A stretch of 64,000 bases of DNA from Pseudomonas citri (GCF_025336485.1 NZ_JAODAB010000014.1:62001-126000); one strand, 5' to 3'; counted from the stretch's first letter, positions 44,588-53,893 are shown. Made by a program: numbers and translations. Notes: generated by a model not told the origin, from the sequence alone.

Positions 44588-44621
44588 GGCTCCAGGCAAC
44601 CCATGCGGATCACCTGGAGCC
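44588..44621. promoter_or_regulatory. Hairpin between the LPMO gene and the cytochrome/T2SS genes
   Basis: A perfect 9-bp inverted repeat, GGCTCCAGG / CCTGGAGCC, with a 16-base loop lies 14 bases after the LPMO stop. It has no U-tract. It may stabilise the LPMO message or attenuate read-through so that substrate is made in excess of machine. Confidence 0.55.
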
Positions 44622-44635
44622 GTGCCTGTCAGGAC

Positions 44636-46102
44636 TTACAACTTGTCCCAGGCGCTTTGCCACGCAGCACCGACACCCGGCTCAAAACCATTCGCCGTCG
44701 GGCTGTACTGTTTGCAGTAGCCGGACGCCGGGAACGGCTTGCACTCGAACACTTCGTCGGTCTTGGGTTGCAGCACTTTCGTGCCGGCGGTGTATTCAGC
44801 GATGCCTTCCGGGAACACGAAGTCGTACTCGATGCCCGCGCCTTCGCCGGTCAGGGTGACGGCCTGGGTTTGCTGGCGCGTGGTGCGCCCGTCTTCGGTG
44901 GTCCCCACCAACGTCAGGGTGTGAGCGCCTGGGGCACTGCGCACGTCCAGGCTCAGGCCGGTACCGCCCTCTCCCACGGTCTGGCCGACAGCACCGACCT
45001 GCTTGTTCTTCTCATCGAACAGTGTGGCTTCCAGGTTCATCCGGCGGTTGGTCTGCGCGGTGAACGCCATGCTGACCCGGCCCTTGTCGAGGACGTACTC
45101 CGGTTGCAGGGAAGAAATTTCCAGGCTGGCGCTGGCGTCTTCCTGCATGTCCAATTGCACTTGATAGCCGGTCACACCGCTTTCTTTCTGGGCGTACAGC
45201 CTGTTGCTGCCCTTGACCGGCGTGATATTGCCGTCTTCATCACGAATACCGGCACGAATCAGAGCATGGGCTTTGTTGATAGCTTCGGCCAGCTTGAACG
45301 ACCAATTCTCAGGCTTGCCTTCTTCAGCGTTGTCGATGCTGATTTCTACGCTGTACTCAGCATTTTCGCCGGTGGCGGAAAATGCCCGGGCCTTGACCTT
45401 GTCACCCGCCAGCAACGGAGTCGATGGGGTAATGTTGCCTACCGGCAACCAGCCGCCTGGCAATGCGGCTTCGGCGAGAATGTTCACATCCACCGGGTTG
45501 TAGAAGGCGTTATCAGTGTCACCCACTGTCCAGACAGCCAAGATGACGTGATGACCCGATTTACTGTCAGGAATGACGCAGTTGTGCGGGGCACCGCTTA
45601 CCGGAATTTGATGACCGCCATCCACCGTACAGAACGGCGTGCTGTCGAATGAGGCGCGCTTGAGCTCCTCGTTCGGCATCCAACCGTCGCGGGTGATGAA
45701 ATATTCGTGTTTGCTCGTCCGGTGCGCTGCGTCGTATTTCCATTGAAAGGTAATGTTGCGGTCCCTGATTTCGGTCAGGTGCCAGCGCGAAGCCGATTGC
45801 GCATCAAGAGCGGAAAAGTTGGCGTTGCCACCGCTGGCGATCTTGCCGTCGATAGGGCCTTGCAGCGGCCCGCCACCTGCTCCATTCGGGAAGCCCTTGA
45901 AGGTCTCGCCGGTACTGTGCGGCTCGTATTGCGCGCCGCCGCAGTTCTTGTTGACCCCTTTCTGGCACAACAGTGCACGAGAAGGCGGTACTTCGACGAA
46001 ACCATGAGCCAGTGCCCCCTGGGAAGCCATCATGGCCGAAAACAGAACTAACGACGATGCACACCCTGTTAGCACTCGACGCTTGTTGAAGTTGTTTTTC
46101 AT
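44636..46102 (-). CDS. GbpA-like AA10 lytic polysaccharide monooxygenase
   Basis: A 488-residue secreted copper enzyme. The signal peptide (1-32, ...GALA) is cut to expose His33, the required N-terminal copper ligand (HGFVEVPPSRALLC). The second brace histidine is His127 in DAAH, and the axial-site region is DTDNAFYNP. After the AA10 domain come GbpA-like domains 2 and 3 (VGNITPSTPLLAGDKVKARAF; GYQVQLDMQEDASASLEI). The end is a CBM73-type chitin-binding module (FECKPFPASGYCKQYSP...GVGAAWQSAWDKL). It should cleave crystalline chitin oxidatively or act as a colonisation adhesin as in Vibrio. Its place ahead of the gsp genes marks it as the likely substrate of this type II system. Confidence 0.93.
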   Translation of the reverse strand: MKNNFNKRRVLTGCASSLVLFSAMMASQGALAHGFVEVPPSRALLCQKGVNKNCGGAQYEPHSTGETFKGFPNGAGGGPLQGPIDGKIASGGNANFSALDAQSASRWHLTEIRDRNITFQWKYDAAHRTSKHEYFITRDGWMPNEELKRASFDSTPFCTVDGGHQIPVSGAPHNCVIPDSKSGHHVILAVWTVGDTDNAFYNPVDVNILAEAALPGGWLPVGNITPSTPLLAGDKVKARAFSATGENAEYSVEISIDNAEEGKPENWSFKLAEAINKAHALIRAGIRDEDGNITPVKGSNRLYAQKESGVTGYQVQLDMQEDASASLEISSLQPEYVLDKGRVSMAFTAQTNRRMNLEATLFDEKNKQVGAVGQTVGEGGTGLSLDVRSAPGAHTLTLVGTTEDGRTTRQQTQAVTLTGEGAGIEYDFVFPEGIAEYTAGTKVLQPKTDEVFECKPFPASGYCKQYSPTANGFEPGVGAAWQSAWDKL

Positions 46103-46202
46103 ATAAGTTCCAGACTAGTCATCAAATTAGAACGACGTATCACCGTCTTCTTGAAAGACCTGCCAGACCGGCACAGCGCCTGACCTTTCAAGTGCCCGGA
46201 AC

Positions 46203-46251
46203 CTTATAGAAAGTTTAACGATCCCTATGTAGGACAAATCGTCCAACATAG
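46203..46251 (-). promoter_or_regulatory. Predicted LPMO promoter with 27-bp inverted repeat
   Basis: An inverted repeat at 46225-46251 has arms CTATGT-A-GGAC and GTCC-A-ACATAG around AAATC; all pairs match except one A/A. On the minus strand TATAAG (46203-46208) can serve as -10, with a start near 46196. No good -35 exists, and the repeat is centred at about -42, where a class II activator (or a repressor) would sit. The surrounding 46103-46395 is notably AT-rich and holds no gene. Confidence 0.5.
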
Positions 46252-46394
46252 AAGGAAAGATCTCCTAATCTATTTGTCTTACACAATTAGAGAAAACTCT
46301 TACAAAGAGAAATAGCTGTCAAACACACACAAACAGACATACCAGACAAGTACAACTACCTGGTTTCATGCAGGACGTATTAATACGCGGACAT

Positions 46395-46428
46395 TAAAAA
46401 GCCTGTCCGGCGCAAGTCCGGACAGGCT
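46395..46428 (-). terminator. Rho-independent terminator of hemE
   Basis: On the minus strand an 11-bp perfect stem (AGCCTGTCCGG / CCGGACAGGCT, 7-base loop) followed by TTTTT begins 18 bases after the hemE stop. Confidence 0.9.
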
Positions 46429-46445
46429 GGGTGACAGGTCTGCAA

Positions 46446-47513
46446 TCAGACGTGGTATTGCGCCGACAACTCGTGCACTGCCCGCAGGAAGGCACCGGCG
46501 TGCTCGGGGTCGACTTCCGGCGTGATGCCATGGCCGAGGTTGAACACGTGGCCGCTGCCGCTGCCATAGCTGGCAAGGATCCGAGCGACTTCGGCACGGA
46601 TGGCCTCAGGCTTGGCGTACAGTACGGTCGGGTCCATGTTGCCCTGCAAGGCGACTTTATGACCGACGCGCTCGCGGGCGTTGCCGATGTCGCAGGTCCA
46701 ATCCAGGCCCAGGGCGTCGGCGCCGGCATCGGCGATGCTTTCCAGCCACAGGCCGCCGTTCTTGGTGAAGAGGATTACCGGGACCTGGCGACCTTCATGT
46801 TCGCGAATCAAACCGCTGACGATCTTGCGCATGTAGGCCAGGGAAAACTCCTGGTACGCCGCCGCCGACAGGTTGCCGCCCCAGGTATCGAAGATCTGCA
46901 CCGCTTGTGCGCCGGCGAGGATCTGGCCGTTGAGGTAGGCGGTAACCGACTGGGCCAGCTTGTCCAGCAACAGGTGCATGGCCTGCGGGTTGTCGTACAG
47001 CATGGCCTTGGTCTTGCGGAAGTCTTTCGACGAGCCACCTTCGACCATGTAGGTGGCCAGGGTCCAGGGGCTGCCGGAGAAACCGATCAGCGGCACACGA
47101 CCGTTGAGTTCACGGCGAATGGTGCTGACCGCATCCATGACGTAACCCAGGTCCTTTTGCGGATCGGGAATCGGCAGCGCCTCGATATCGGCCAGGGTGC
47201 TGACGACTTTCTTGAAGCGCGGGCCCTCGCCGGTCTCGAAATACAAGCCTTGGCCCATCGCGTCGGGGATGGTCAGGATGTCGGAGAACAGGATCGCCGC
47301 GTCCAGTTGCGGGTAGCGGTCCAACGGTTGCAGGGTGACTTCGCAGGCGAACTGGGGGTTCATGCACAAGCTCATGAAATCACCGGCCTTGGCGCGGCTG
47401 GCGCGGTACTCCGGCAGATAGCGGCCGGCCTGGCGCATCATCCACACCGGGGTGACGTCTACGGGTTGCTTGAGCAGGGCGCGAAGGAAACGATCGTTCT
47501 TCAGGGCAGTCAT
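46446..47513 (-). CDS. hemE: Uroporphyrinogen decarboxylase
   Basis: A 355-residue cytoplasmic enzyme converting uroporphyrinogen III to coproporphyrinogen III in heme biosynthesis. Signatures: TPVWMMRQAGRYLPEYR (substrate-binding Arg residues) near the start, LFSDILTIPDAMG with the catalytic Asp, GFSGSPWTLATYMVEGG, and NLGHGITPEVDPEHA at the C-terminus. The length is normal. It stands alone between two terminators. Confidence 0.98.
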   Translation of the reverse strand: MTALKNDRFLRALLKQPVDVTPVWMMRQAGRYLPEYRASRAKAGDFMSLCMNPQFACEVTLQPLDRYPQLDAAILFSDILTIPDAMGQGLYFETGEGPRFKKVVSTLADIEALPIPDPQKDLGYVMDAVSTIRRELNGRVPLIGFSGSPWTLATYMVEGGSSKDFRKTKAMLYDNPQAMHLLLDKLAQSVTAYLNGQILAGAQAVQIFDTWGGNLSAAAYQEFSLAYMRKIVSGLIREHEGRQVPVILFTKNGGLWLESIADAGADALGLDWTCDIGNARERVGHKVALQGNMDPTVLYAKPEAIRAEVARILASYGSGSGHVFNLGHGITPEVDPEHAGAFLRAVHELSAQYHV

Positions 47514-47560
47514 GTCGGCATCCGGAAAAAAAGTGCGGGCATTTTCTCAGAGCGCGACGC

Positions 47561-47588
47561 AAAAGGCACGGCAAGAGCCGTGCCTTTT
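47561..47588. terminator. Bidirectional terminator-like hairpin between gltD and hemE
   Basis: AAAAGGCACGGC / GCCGTGCCTTTT, a perfect 12-bp stem with loop AAGA and U/A tracts on both strands. It lies 195 bases downstream of gltD, past a REP pair, and 48 bases upstream of the hemE start. Confidence 0.8.
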
Positions 47589-47646
47589 ATCTATCGGGGC
47601 AATTTGTCGCGGTGCCGCATAATATCCAGCAACGCCACAAAACAAC

Positions 47647-47764
47647 TGTGGGAGCAGCTTTTGTGGGAGCAAGGCTTGCCCGCGATGAGAACACCGCGGT
47701 CTCTTGAGTACCGCGGCGCCTGGATCGCGAGCAAGCTTTGCTCCCACAAAAGCTCGCTCCCACA
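47647..47764. repeat. REPIN: inverted REP pair
   Basis: A left arm of about 40 bases (47647-47686, TGTGGGAGCAGCTTTTGTGG...CGCGAT) and its near-perfect reverse complement (47724-47764) enclose a centre that itself carries CCGCGGT...ACCGCGG. Each arm contains two tandem TGTGGGAGC starts. This is a typical REP doublet mobilised by RAYT transposases; no such gene is in the window. Confidence 0.85.
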
Positions 47765-47782
47765 GGGTTTTGTGTCGCTCGG

Positions 47783-49201
47783 TCAGACTTGCAGGTAATC
47801 CAGAATCCCCTCAGCCGCATTGCGGCCTTCGAAGATCGCCGTCACCACCAGGTCGGAACCACGGACCATGTCGCCGCCGGCGAAGATCTTCGGGTTGCTG
47901 GTCTGGTGCTTGTACTGGCCTTTTTCCGGAGCCACGACGCGGCCCTGGCTGTCGGTCTGGATGCTGAACTGCTCGAACCACGGTGCCGGGCTCGGGCGGA
48001 AACCGAAGGCGATGACCACGGCGTCGGCCGGGATGATCTCTTCGGAACCGGGAATCGGCTCGGGACTGCGGCGACCACGGGCGTCCGGCTCGCCGAGACG
48101 GGTCTCGACCACCTTCACGCCTTCGACCTTGTCTTCACCGACAATGGCGATCGGCTGGCGGTTGTAGAGGAACTTCACGCCTTCTTCCTTGGCGTTCTTC
48201 ACCTCTTTGCGCGAGCCCGGCATGTTGGCTTCGTCACGACGGTAGGCACAGGTCACCGACTTGGCGCCCTGGCGGATCGAGGTGCGGTTGCAGTCCATCG
48301 CCGTGTCGCCACCGCCGAGCACCACGACCTTCTTGCCTTTCATGTCGACGAAATCTTCCGGCGACTTTTCAAAGCCCAGGTTGCGGTTGACGTTGGCGAT
48401 CAGGAAATCCAGGGCGTCGTAGACACCCGGCAAGTCCTCACCGGCAAAGCCGCCCTTCATGTAGGTGTAGGTGCCCATGCCCATGAATACCGCATCGTAT
48501 TCTTCGAGCAGTTGCTCCATGGTCACGTCCTTGCCCACTTCGGTGTTCAGGCGGAACTCGATGCCCATGCCGGTGAAGACTTCGCGGCGATTGCTCAGCA
48601 CGGTCTTTTCCAGCTTGAACTCCGGGATGCCGAAGGTCAGCAGGCCACCGATTTCCGGATTCTTGTCGAACACCACCGGGGTCACGCCACCGCGCACCAG
48701 CACGTCGGCGCAGCCCAGGCCCGCCGGGCCGGCACCGATGATCGCCACGCGCTTGCCGGTCGGCTTGACCTTGGACATGTCCGGGCGCCAGCCCATGGCG
48801 AACGCGGTGTCGGTGATGTACTTCTCCACCGAACCGATGGTCACCGCGCCAAAACCGTCGTTCAAGGTGCAGGCGCCCTCGCACAGGCGATCCTGCGGGC
48901 ACACCCGGCCGCAGACTTCCGGCAGGGTGTTGGTCTGGTGGGACAGCTCGGCGGCCTGGAGGATGTTGCCCTCGGCCACCAGCTTCAACCAGTTGGGAAT
49001 GAAGTTGTGCACCGGGCACTTCCATTCGCAATACGGGTTACCACAACCCAGGCAGCGGTGGGCCTGGTCGGCCGACTGCTGGGGTTTGAAAGGCTCGTAG
49101 ATCTCCACGAACTCTTTCTTGCGTTGACGCAACAGTTTCTTCTTCGGATCCTTGCGCCCGACATCGATGAACTGGAAGTCGTTATTCAGACGTTCAGCCA
49201 T
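47783..49201 (-). CDS. gltD: Glutamate synthase (NADPH) small subunit
   Basis: A 472-residue flavoprotein that takes electrons from NADPH for GltB. The N-terminal iron-sulfur cysteines are in CLGCGNPYCEWKCP and CGRVCPQDRLCEGAC; FAD binding is AIIGAGPAGLGCADVLV; NADPH binding is VVVLGGGDTAMDCNRT. It is 33 bases downstream of gltB in the same operon, forming the GOGAT heterodimer for ammonia assimilation. Confidence 0.98.
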   Translation of the reverse strand: MAERLNNDFQFIDVGRKDPKKKLLRQRKKEFVEIYEPFKPQQSADQAHRCLGCGNPYCEWKCPVHNFIPNWLKLVAEGNILQAAELSHQTNTLPEVCGRVCPQDRLCEGACTLNDGFGAVTIGSVEKYITDTAFAMGWRPDMSKVKPTGKRVAIIGAGPAGLGCADVLVRGGVTPVVFDKNPEIGGLLTFGIPEFKLEKTVLSNRREVFTGMGIEFRLNTEVGKDVTMEQLLEEYDAVFMGMGTYTYMKGGFAGEDLPGVYDALDFLIANVNRNLGFEKSPEDFVDMKGKKVVVLGGGDTAMDCNRTSIRQGAKSVTCAYRRDEANMPGSRKEVKNAKEEGVKFLYNRQPIAIVGEDKVEGVKVVETRLGEPDARGRRSPEPIPGSEEIIPADAVVIAFGFRPSPAPWFEQFSIQTDSQGRVVAPEKGQYKHQTSNPKIFAGGDMVRGSDLVVTAIFEGRNAAEGILDYLQV

Positions 49202-49234
49202 TGTTAAAACCTCATCAAACTCTTCAGGCGCATA

Positions 49235-52200
49235 TCACTGCGGGTTGGCACGGGTGCTGGAAAGCAACGATTTCAGGTTGGCCGCCTTGGGCTTGACCAG
49301 CCAGAAACGCCGCACGTAGTCATCGAGGTTTTCGGCGAGTTCACGACCCCACTCGCTGTCGGTTTCCTCGACATACTCATCCAGTACGCGTTGCAGGTGG
49401 CTGCGGTAGGCTTCCATCGCCTCGCCGCTGATCCGCTGGATTTCCACCAGTTCGTGGTTGACCCGGTCAACGAAGGTGTTGTCCTGGTCGAGCACGTAGG
49501 CGAAACCGCCGGTCATGCCAGAGCCGAAGTTGTAACCGGTCTTGCCCAGAACACAGACGAAACCACCGGTCATGTACTCGCAGCAGTGATCGCCGGTGCC
49601 TTCCACCACGGTGTGGGCGCCGGAGTTACGCACGGCAAAACGCTCGCCCGCGGTGCCGGCGGCGAACAGCTTGCCGCCCGTGGCGCCATACAGGCAGGTG
49701 TTGCCAATGATGGCACTGTCCTGGGTCTTGTAGGCGCTGCCCTTGGGCGGCACGATGACCAGCTTGCCGCCGGTCATGCCCTTGCCCACGTAGTCGTTGG
49801 CATCGCCTTCCAGGTACAAGTTCAGGCCACCGGCGTTCCAGACACCGAAGCTCTGGCCGGCAGTGCCCTTGAAGCGGAAGGTGATCGGCGCATGGGCCAT
49901 GCCCTGGTTACCGTGCTTGCGCGCGATTTCGCCGGAGATCCGTGCGCCGATGGAGCGGTCACAGTTGCAGATGTCCAGGTTGAACTCGGCACCGCTCAGG
50001 TCGTTGATCGCCGTAGCGGCCATGTCGACCATCTTCTCGGCCAGCTCACCCTTGTCGAACGGCGGGTTGCGATCGACCTCGCAGAACTGCGGCTTGTCCG
50101 CCGGAACCAGGTCGCTGCCCAGCAACGGGGTCAGGTCCAGGTGATGCTGCTTGGCGGTCTGGCCCTCGATCACTTCCAGCAGATCGGTACGGCCGATCAG
50201 TTCGCCAAGCGAGCGCACGCCCAGCTTCGCCAGCCACTCACGGGTCTCCTCGGCCACGTAGGTGAAGAAATTCACCACCATGTCGACGGTACCGATGTAG
50301 TGATCCTTGCGCAGCTTCTCGTTCTGGGTCGCCACGCCAGTGGCGCAGTTGTTCAGGTGGCAGATACGCAGGTATTTGCAGCCCAGGGCGATCATCGGCG
50401 CGGTGCCGAAGCCGAAGCTCTCGGCGCCGAGGATGGCGGCCTTGATCACGTCGAGGCCGGTTTTCAAGCCACCGTCGGTCTGCACCCGGACCTTGCCGCG
50501 CAAGTCGTTGCCGCGCAGGGTCTGGTGGGTTTCGGCCAGGCCGAGTTCCCACGGCGCGCCCGCGTATTTGATCGAGGTCAGCGGCGAAGCACCGGTGCCA
50601 CCGTCGTAGCCGGAGATGGTGATCAGGTCGGCATAGGCCTTGGCCACGCCAGCGGCAATGGTACCGACGCCGGCTTCCGCCACCAGTTTCACCGAGACCA
50701 GCGCCTGCGGGTTGACCTGCTTGAGGTCGAAAATCAGCTGCGACAGGTCTTCGATCGAGTAGATGTCGTGGTGCGGCGGTGGCGAGATCAGGGTCACGCC
50801 CGGTACCGCGTAGCGCAGCTTGGCGATCAGACCGTTGACCTTGCCACCCGGCAACTGGCCGCCTTCGCCAGGCTTGGCGCCTTGGGCCACCTTGATCTGC
50901 AGGACCTCGGCGTTCACCAGATATTCAGGCGTCACGCCGAAACGGCCGGTGGCCACTTGCTTGATTTTCGAGCTCTTGATGGTGCCGTAGCGTGCCGGGT
51001 CTTCGCCGCCTTCACCGGAGTTGGAACGCGCACCGAGGCGGTTCATGGCTTCGGCCAGGGCTTCGTGGGCCTCCGGGGACAAGGCGCCCAGGGAAATACC
51101 GGCGGAGTCGAAGCGCTTGAGCACCGACTCCAGCGGTTCCACTTCACTGATGTCCAGCGGCGTGTCGAGAGTCTTGACCTTGAGCAGGTCGCGGATCATC
51201 GACACCGGACGGTTGTCCACCAGCGCGGTGTATTCCTTGAACTTGCTGTAGTCGCCCTGCTGCACGGCCGCTTGCAAGGTGTTGACCACGTCCGGGTTGT
51301 AGGCGTGGTATTCGCCGCCATGGACGAACTTCAGCAGGCCGCCCTGCTGGATCGGCTTGCGCGGGCTCCAGGCTTCGGCCGCCAGGGCCTTCTGTTCGGC
51401 TTCGATGTCGACGAAACGCGCGCCCTTGATGCGGCTCGGCACACCACGGAAACTCAGATCGCAGACTTCTTCGGACAGGCCGATGGCCTCGAACAGTTGC
51501 GCACCGCGATACGAGGCGATGGTTGAGATACCCATCTTCGACAGGATCTTGAGCAGGCCCTTGGTGATGCCCCTGCGATAGTTCTTGAACACCTCGTAGA
51601 GGTCGCCCAACACTTCACCGGTACGAATCAGGTCGCCCAGCACCTCGTAGGCCAGGAACGGATAGACCGCCGAGGCACCGAAACCGATCAGCACCGCAAA
51701 ATGATGCGGATCGCGGGCAGTGGCGGTTTCCACCAGGATGTTGGAGTCGCAGCGCAGGCCTTTCTCGGTCAGGCGGTGATGCACCGCACCGGTGGCCAGC
51801 GAGGCGTGGATCGGCAGCTTGCCCGGGGCAATATGACGGTCGCTGAGCACGATCTGGGTGCGACCGGCACGCGCGGCTTCTTCAGCCTGGTCGGCCACAT
51901 TGCGGATCGCCGCTTCGAGGCCGACGCTCTCGTCGTAGTTCAGGTCGATGACCTGGCGGGAGAAGCCCGGACGATCGAGGTTGGTCAGCGAGCGCCACTT
52001 GGCCGGGGAAATGACCGGCGAGCTGAGGATCACCCGCGAGGCGTGTTCCGGCGACTCCTGGAAAATGTTGCGCTCGGCACCCAGGCAGATTTCCAGGGAC
52101 ATCACGATCGCTTCGCGCAGCGGGTCGATCGGCGGGTTGGTCACCTGGGCGAACTGCTGGCGGAAATAGTCGTATGGCGTGCGCACGCGCTGCGACAGCA

Positions 52201-53683
52201 CGGCCATCGGCGTGTCGTCGCCCATGGAGCCGACCGCTTCGTAGCCCTGCTCGCCCAGCGGGCGCAGCACCTGGTCACGCTCTTCGAACGTCACCTGGTA
52301 CATCTTCATGTATTGCTTGAGCTGGTCGACGTCGTAGAAAGCCGAACCATGGTCGTTGTCTTCCATGGTCGCCTGGATGCGCAGGGCGTTCTTGCGCAGC
52401 CATTGCTTGTACGGATGACGGGACTTGAGCCGGTTGTCGATGGCGTCGGTGTCGAGGATCTGGCCGGTCTCGGTGTCCACGGCGAAGATCTGGCCCGGGC
52501 CGACACGGCCCTTGGCGATGACGTCCTCGGGCTGGTAATTCCAGACGCCGATTTCCGAAGCCAGGGTGATGAACCCGTTCTTGGTGGTGACCCAACGCGC
52601 CGGACGCAGGCCGTTACGGTCGAGCAGGCACACGGCATAGCGACCGTCGGTCATGACGATACCGGCCGGGCCGTCCCACGGCTCCATGTGCATGGAGTTG
52701 TATTCGTAGAAGGCCCGCAGGTCCGGGTCCATGGTCTCGACGTTCTGCCACGCCGGTGGAACCAGCATCCGCACGCCACGGAACAGGTCGATGCCGCCGG
52801 TCACCATCAGCTCGAGCATGTTGTCCATGCTCGAGGAGTCCGAGCCCACGCGGTTGACCAGCGGCCCGAGCTCTTCGAGGTCCGGCATCAGGTCGTTGGC
52901 GAACTTGGTGCGACGGGCCAGGGCCCAGTTGCGGTTGCCCGTGATGGTGTTGATCTCGCCGTTGTGGGCCAGGAAGCGGAACGGCTGGGCCAACGGCCAC
53001 TTGGGCAGGGTGTTGGTCGAGAAACGCTGGTGGAACACGCAGACGGCGGTTTTCAGGCGTTCATCGTTCAGGTCCGGATAGAAGGCGGTGAGGTCCGCCG
53101 GCATCATCAGGCCTTTATAAATGATGGTCTTGTTGGAAAAGCTGCAGATGTAGTGGTCGGTGTCGGCGGCGTTGGCCACGGACGAGCGACGACGGGAGCT
53201 GAACAGCTTGATCGCCATTTCCTGGTCGCTCAGGCCTTCGCCACCGATGAACACCTGCTCGATCAGCGGCAGGCGCGCCAGGGCCAGGCTACCGAGGACA
53301 CTGGTGTCGATCGGCACTTTGCGCCAGCCCACCAGTTGCAGGCCGGCGGCAAGGATCTCGCGGTTCATGTTCTCGCGAGCGGCTTGGGCCTTCACCGGGT
53401 CCTGGTTGAAGAACACCATGCCCACGGCGTACTGCTTGGGCAGGGTCACACCAAACGTTTCCTGGGCAATGGCTCGCAGGAACTCGTCAGGCTTTTGAAT
53501 CAGCAAGCCACAACCGTCACCGGTCTTGCCGTCGGCGTTGATCCCACCGCGGTGGGTCATGCAGGTCAGGGCCTCGATGGCCGTTTGCAAAAGGGTGTGA
53601 CTGGGCTCGCCCTGCATATGGGCAATCAGGCCGAAACCGCAGTTATCCTTGAATTCATCGGGTTGGTACAGACCTGCTTTCAT
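49235..53683 (-). CDS. gltB: Glutamate synthase (NADPH) large subunit
   Basis: A 1482-residue enzyme making two glutamates from glutamine and 2-oxoglutarate. Domain order: class II amidotransferase with nucleophile Cys15 (FKDNCGFGLIAH; the first 14 residues form a propeptide), a central domain, the FMN synthase domain (ASPLTSIKYAGAPWELGLAE) with the 3Fe-4S cysteines CKYLRICHLNNC, and the glutamate-synthase C-terminal beta-helix domain (GGLNLYLEGDANDYVGKGMTGG). ATG 53683 is preceded by GAGAAAG; a GTG two codons earlier is less likely. Two antisense frames of 711 and 708 codons over it are artefacts. Confidence 0.98.
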   Translation of the reverse strand: MKAGLYQPDEFKDNCGFGLIAHMQGEPSHTLLQTAIEALTCMTHRGGINADGKTGDGCGLLIQKPDEFLRAIAQETFGVTLPKQYAVGMVFFNQDPVKAQAARENMNREILAAGLQLVGWRKVPIDTSVLGSLALARLPLIEQVFIGGEGLSDQEMAIKLFSSRRRSSVANAADTDHYICSFSNKTIIYKGLMMPADLTAFYPDLNDERLKTAVCVFHQRFSTNTLPKWPLAQPFRFLAHNGEINTITGNRNWALARRTKFANDLMPDLEELGPLVNRVGSDSSSMDNMLELMVTGGIDLFRGVRMLVPPAWQNVETMDPDLRAFYEYNSMHMEPWDGPAGIVMTDGRYAVCLLDRNGLRPARWVTTKNGFITLASEIGVWNYQPEDVIAKGRVGPGQIFAVDTETGQILDTDAIDNRLKSRHPYKQWLRKNALRIQATMEDNDHGSAFYDVDQLKQYMKMYQVTFEERDQVLRPLGEQGYEAVGSMGDDTPMAVLSQRVRTPYDYFRQQFAQVTNPPIDPLREAIVMSLEICLGAERNIFQESPEHASRVILSSPVISPAKWRSLTNLDRPGFSRQVIDLNYDESVGLEAAIRNVADQAEEAARAGRTQIVLSDRHIAPGKLPIHASLATGAVHHRLTEKGLRCDSNILVETATARDPHHFAVLIGFGASAVYPFLAYEVLGDLIRTGEVLGDLYEVFKNYRRGITKGLLKILSKMGISTIASYRGAQLFEAIGLSEEVCDLSFRGVPSRIKGARFVDIEAEQKALAAEAWSPRKPIQQGGLLKFVHGGEYHAYNPDVVNTLQAAVQQGDYSKFKEYTALVDNRPVSMIRDLLKVKTLDTPLDISEVEPLESVLKRFDSAGISLGALSPEAHEALAEAMNRLGARSNSGEGGEDPARYGTIKSSKIKQVATGRFGVTPEYLVNAEVLQIKVAQGAKPGEGGQLPGGKVNGLIAKLRYAVPGVTLISPPPHHDIYSIEDLSQLIFDLKQVNPQALVSVKLVAEAGVGTIAAGVAKAYADLITISGYDGGTGASPLTSIKYAGAPWELGLAETHQTLRGNDLRGKVRVQTDGGLKTGLDVIKAAILGAESFGFGTAPMIALGCKYLRICHLNNCATGVATQNEKLRKDHYIGTVDMVVNFFTYVAEETREWLAKLGVRSLGELIGRTDLLEVIEGQTAKQHHLDLTPLLGSDLVPADKPQFCEVDRNPPFDKGELAEKMVDMAATAINDLSGAEFNLDICNCDRSIGARISGEIARKHGNQGMAHAPITFRFKGTAGQSFGVWNAGGLNLYLEGDANDYVGKGMTGGKLVIVPPKGSAYKTQDSAIIGNTCLYGATGGKLFAAGTAGERFAVRNSGAHTVVEGTGDHCCEYMTGGFVCVLGKTGYNFGSGMTGGFAYVLDQDNTFVDRVNHELVEIQRISGEAMEAYRSHLQRVLDEYVEETDSEWGRELAENLDDYVRRFWLVKPKAANLKSLLSSTRANPQ

Positions 53684-53865
53684 AGACACTTTCTCACCAG
53701 GCTGCCTCTTATCGAGGCAAATTTCTTTTCAATTCAACCCATTGCATACCGCACTGAACGGCCGCCAGCTTTGCGGGGGCAAAAGGGAGGTCATTGTACA
53801 CACCGACACAAAGCCCCACAAATTTGACGACGAACCGTCGCAAATTCATGTCGCGTTTATGAAAG

Positions 53866-53893
53866 GTTTAAAGCTATATGCTGTGCTAGTCAA
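53866..53893 (-). promoter_or_regulatory. Possible promoter of gltBD
   Basis: On the minus strand TTGACT (53888-53893), 16 bases, TTAAAC (53866-53871) lies about 180 bases before gltB in an AT-rich stretch. The -10 is weak. The rest of the gap 53684-54033 holds no gene; a G+C-rich hairpin, GGCGGCC / GGCCGCC at 54007-54027, follows the SPOR ATPase gene without a U-tract. Confidence 0.35.

Noticed and set aside
49391..53827. Plus-strand frames of 711 and 708 codons opposite gltB
   Set aside because: Val/Gly/His/Gln-rich shadows of a well-conserved enzyme gene; no ribosome-binding site or motif.
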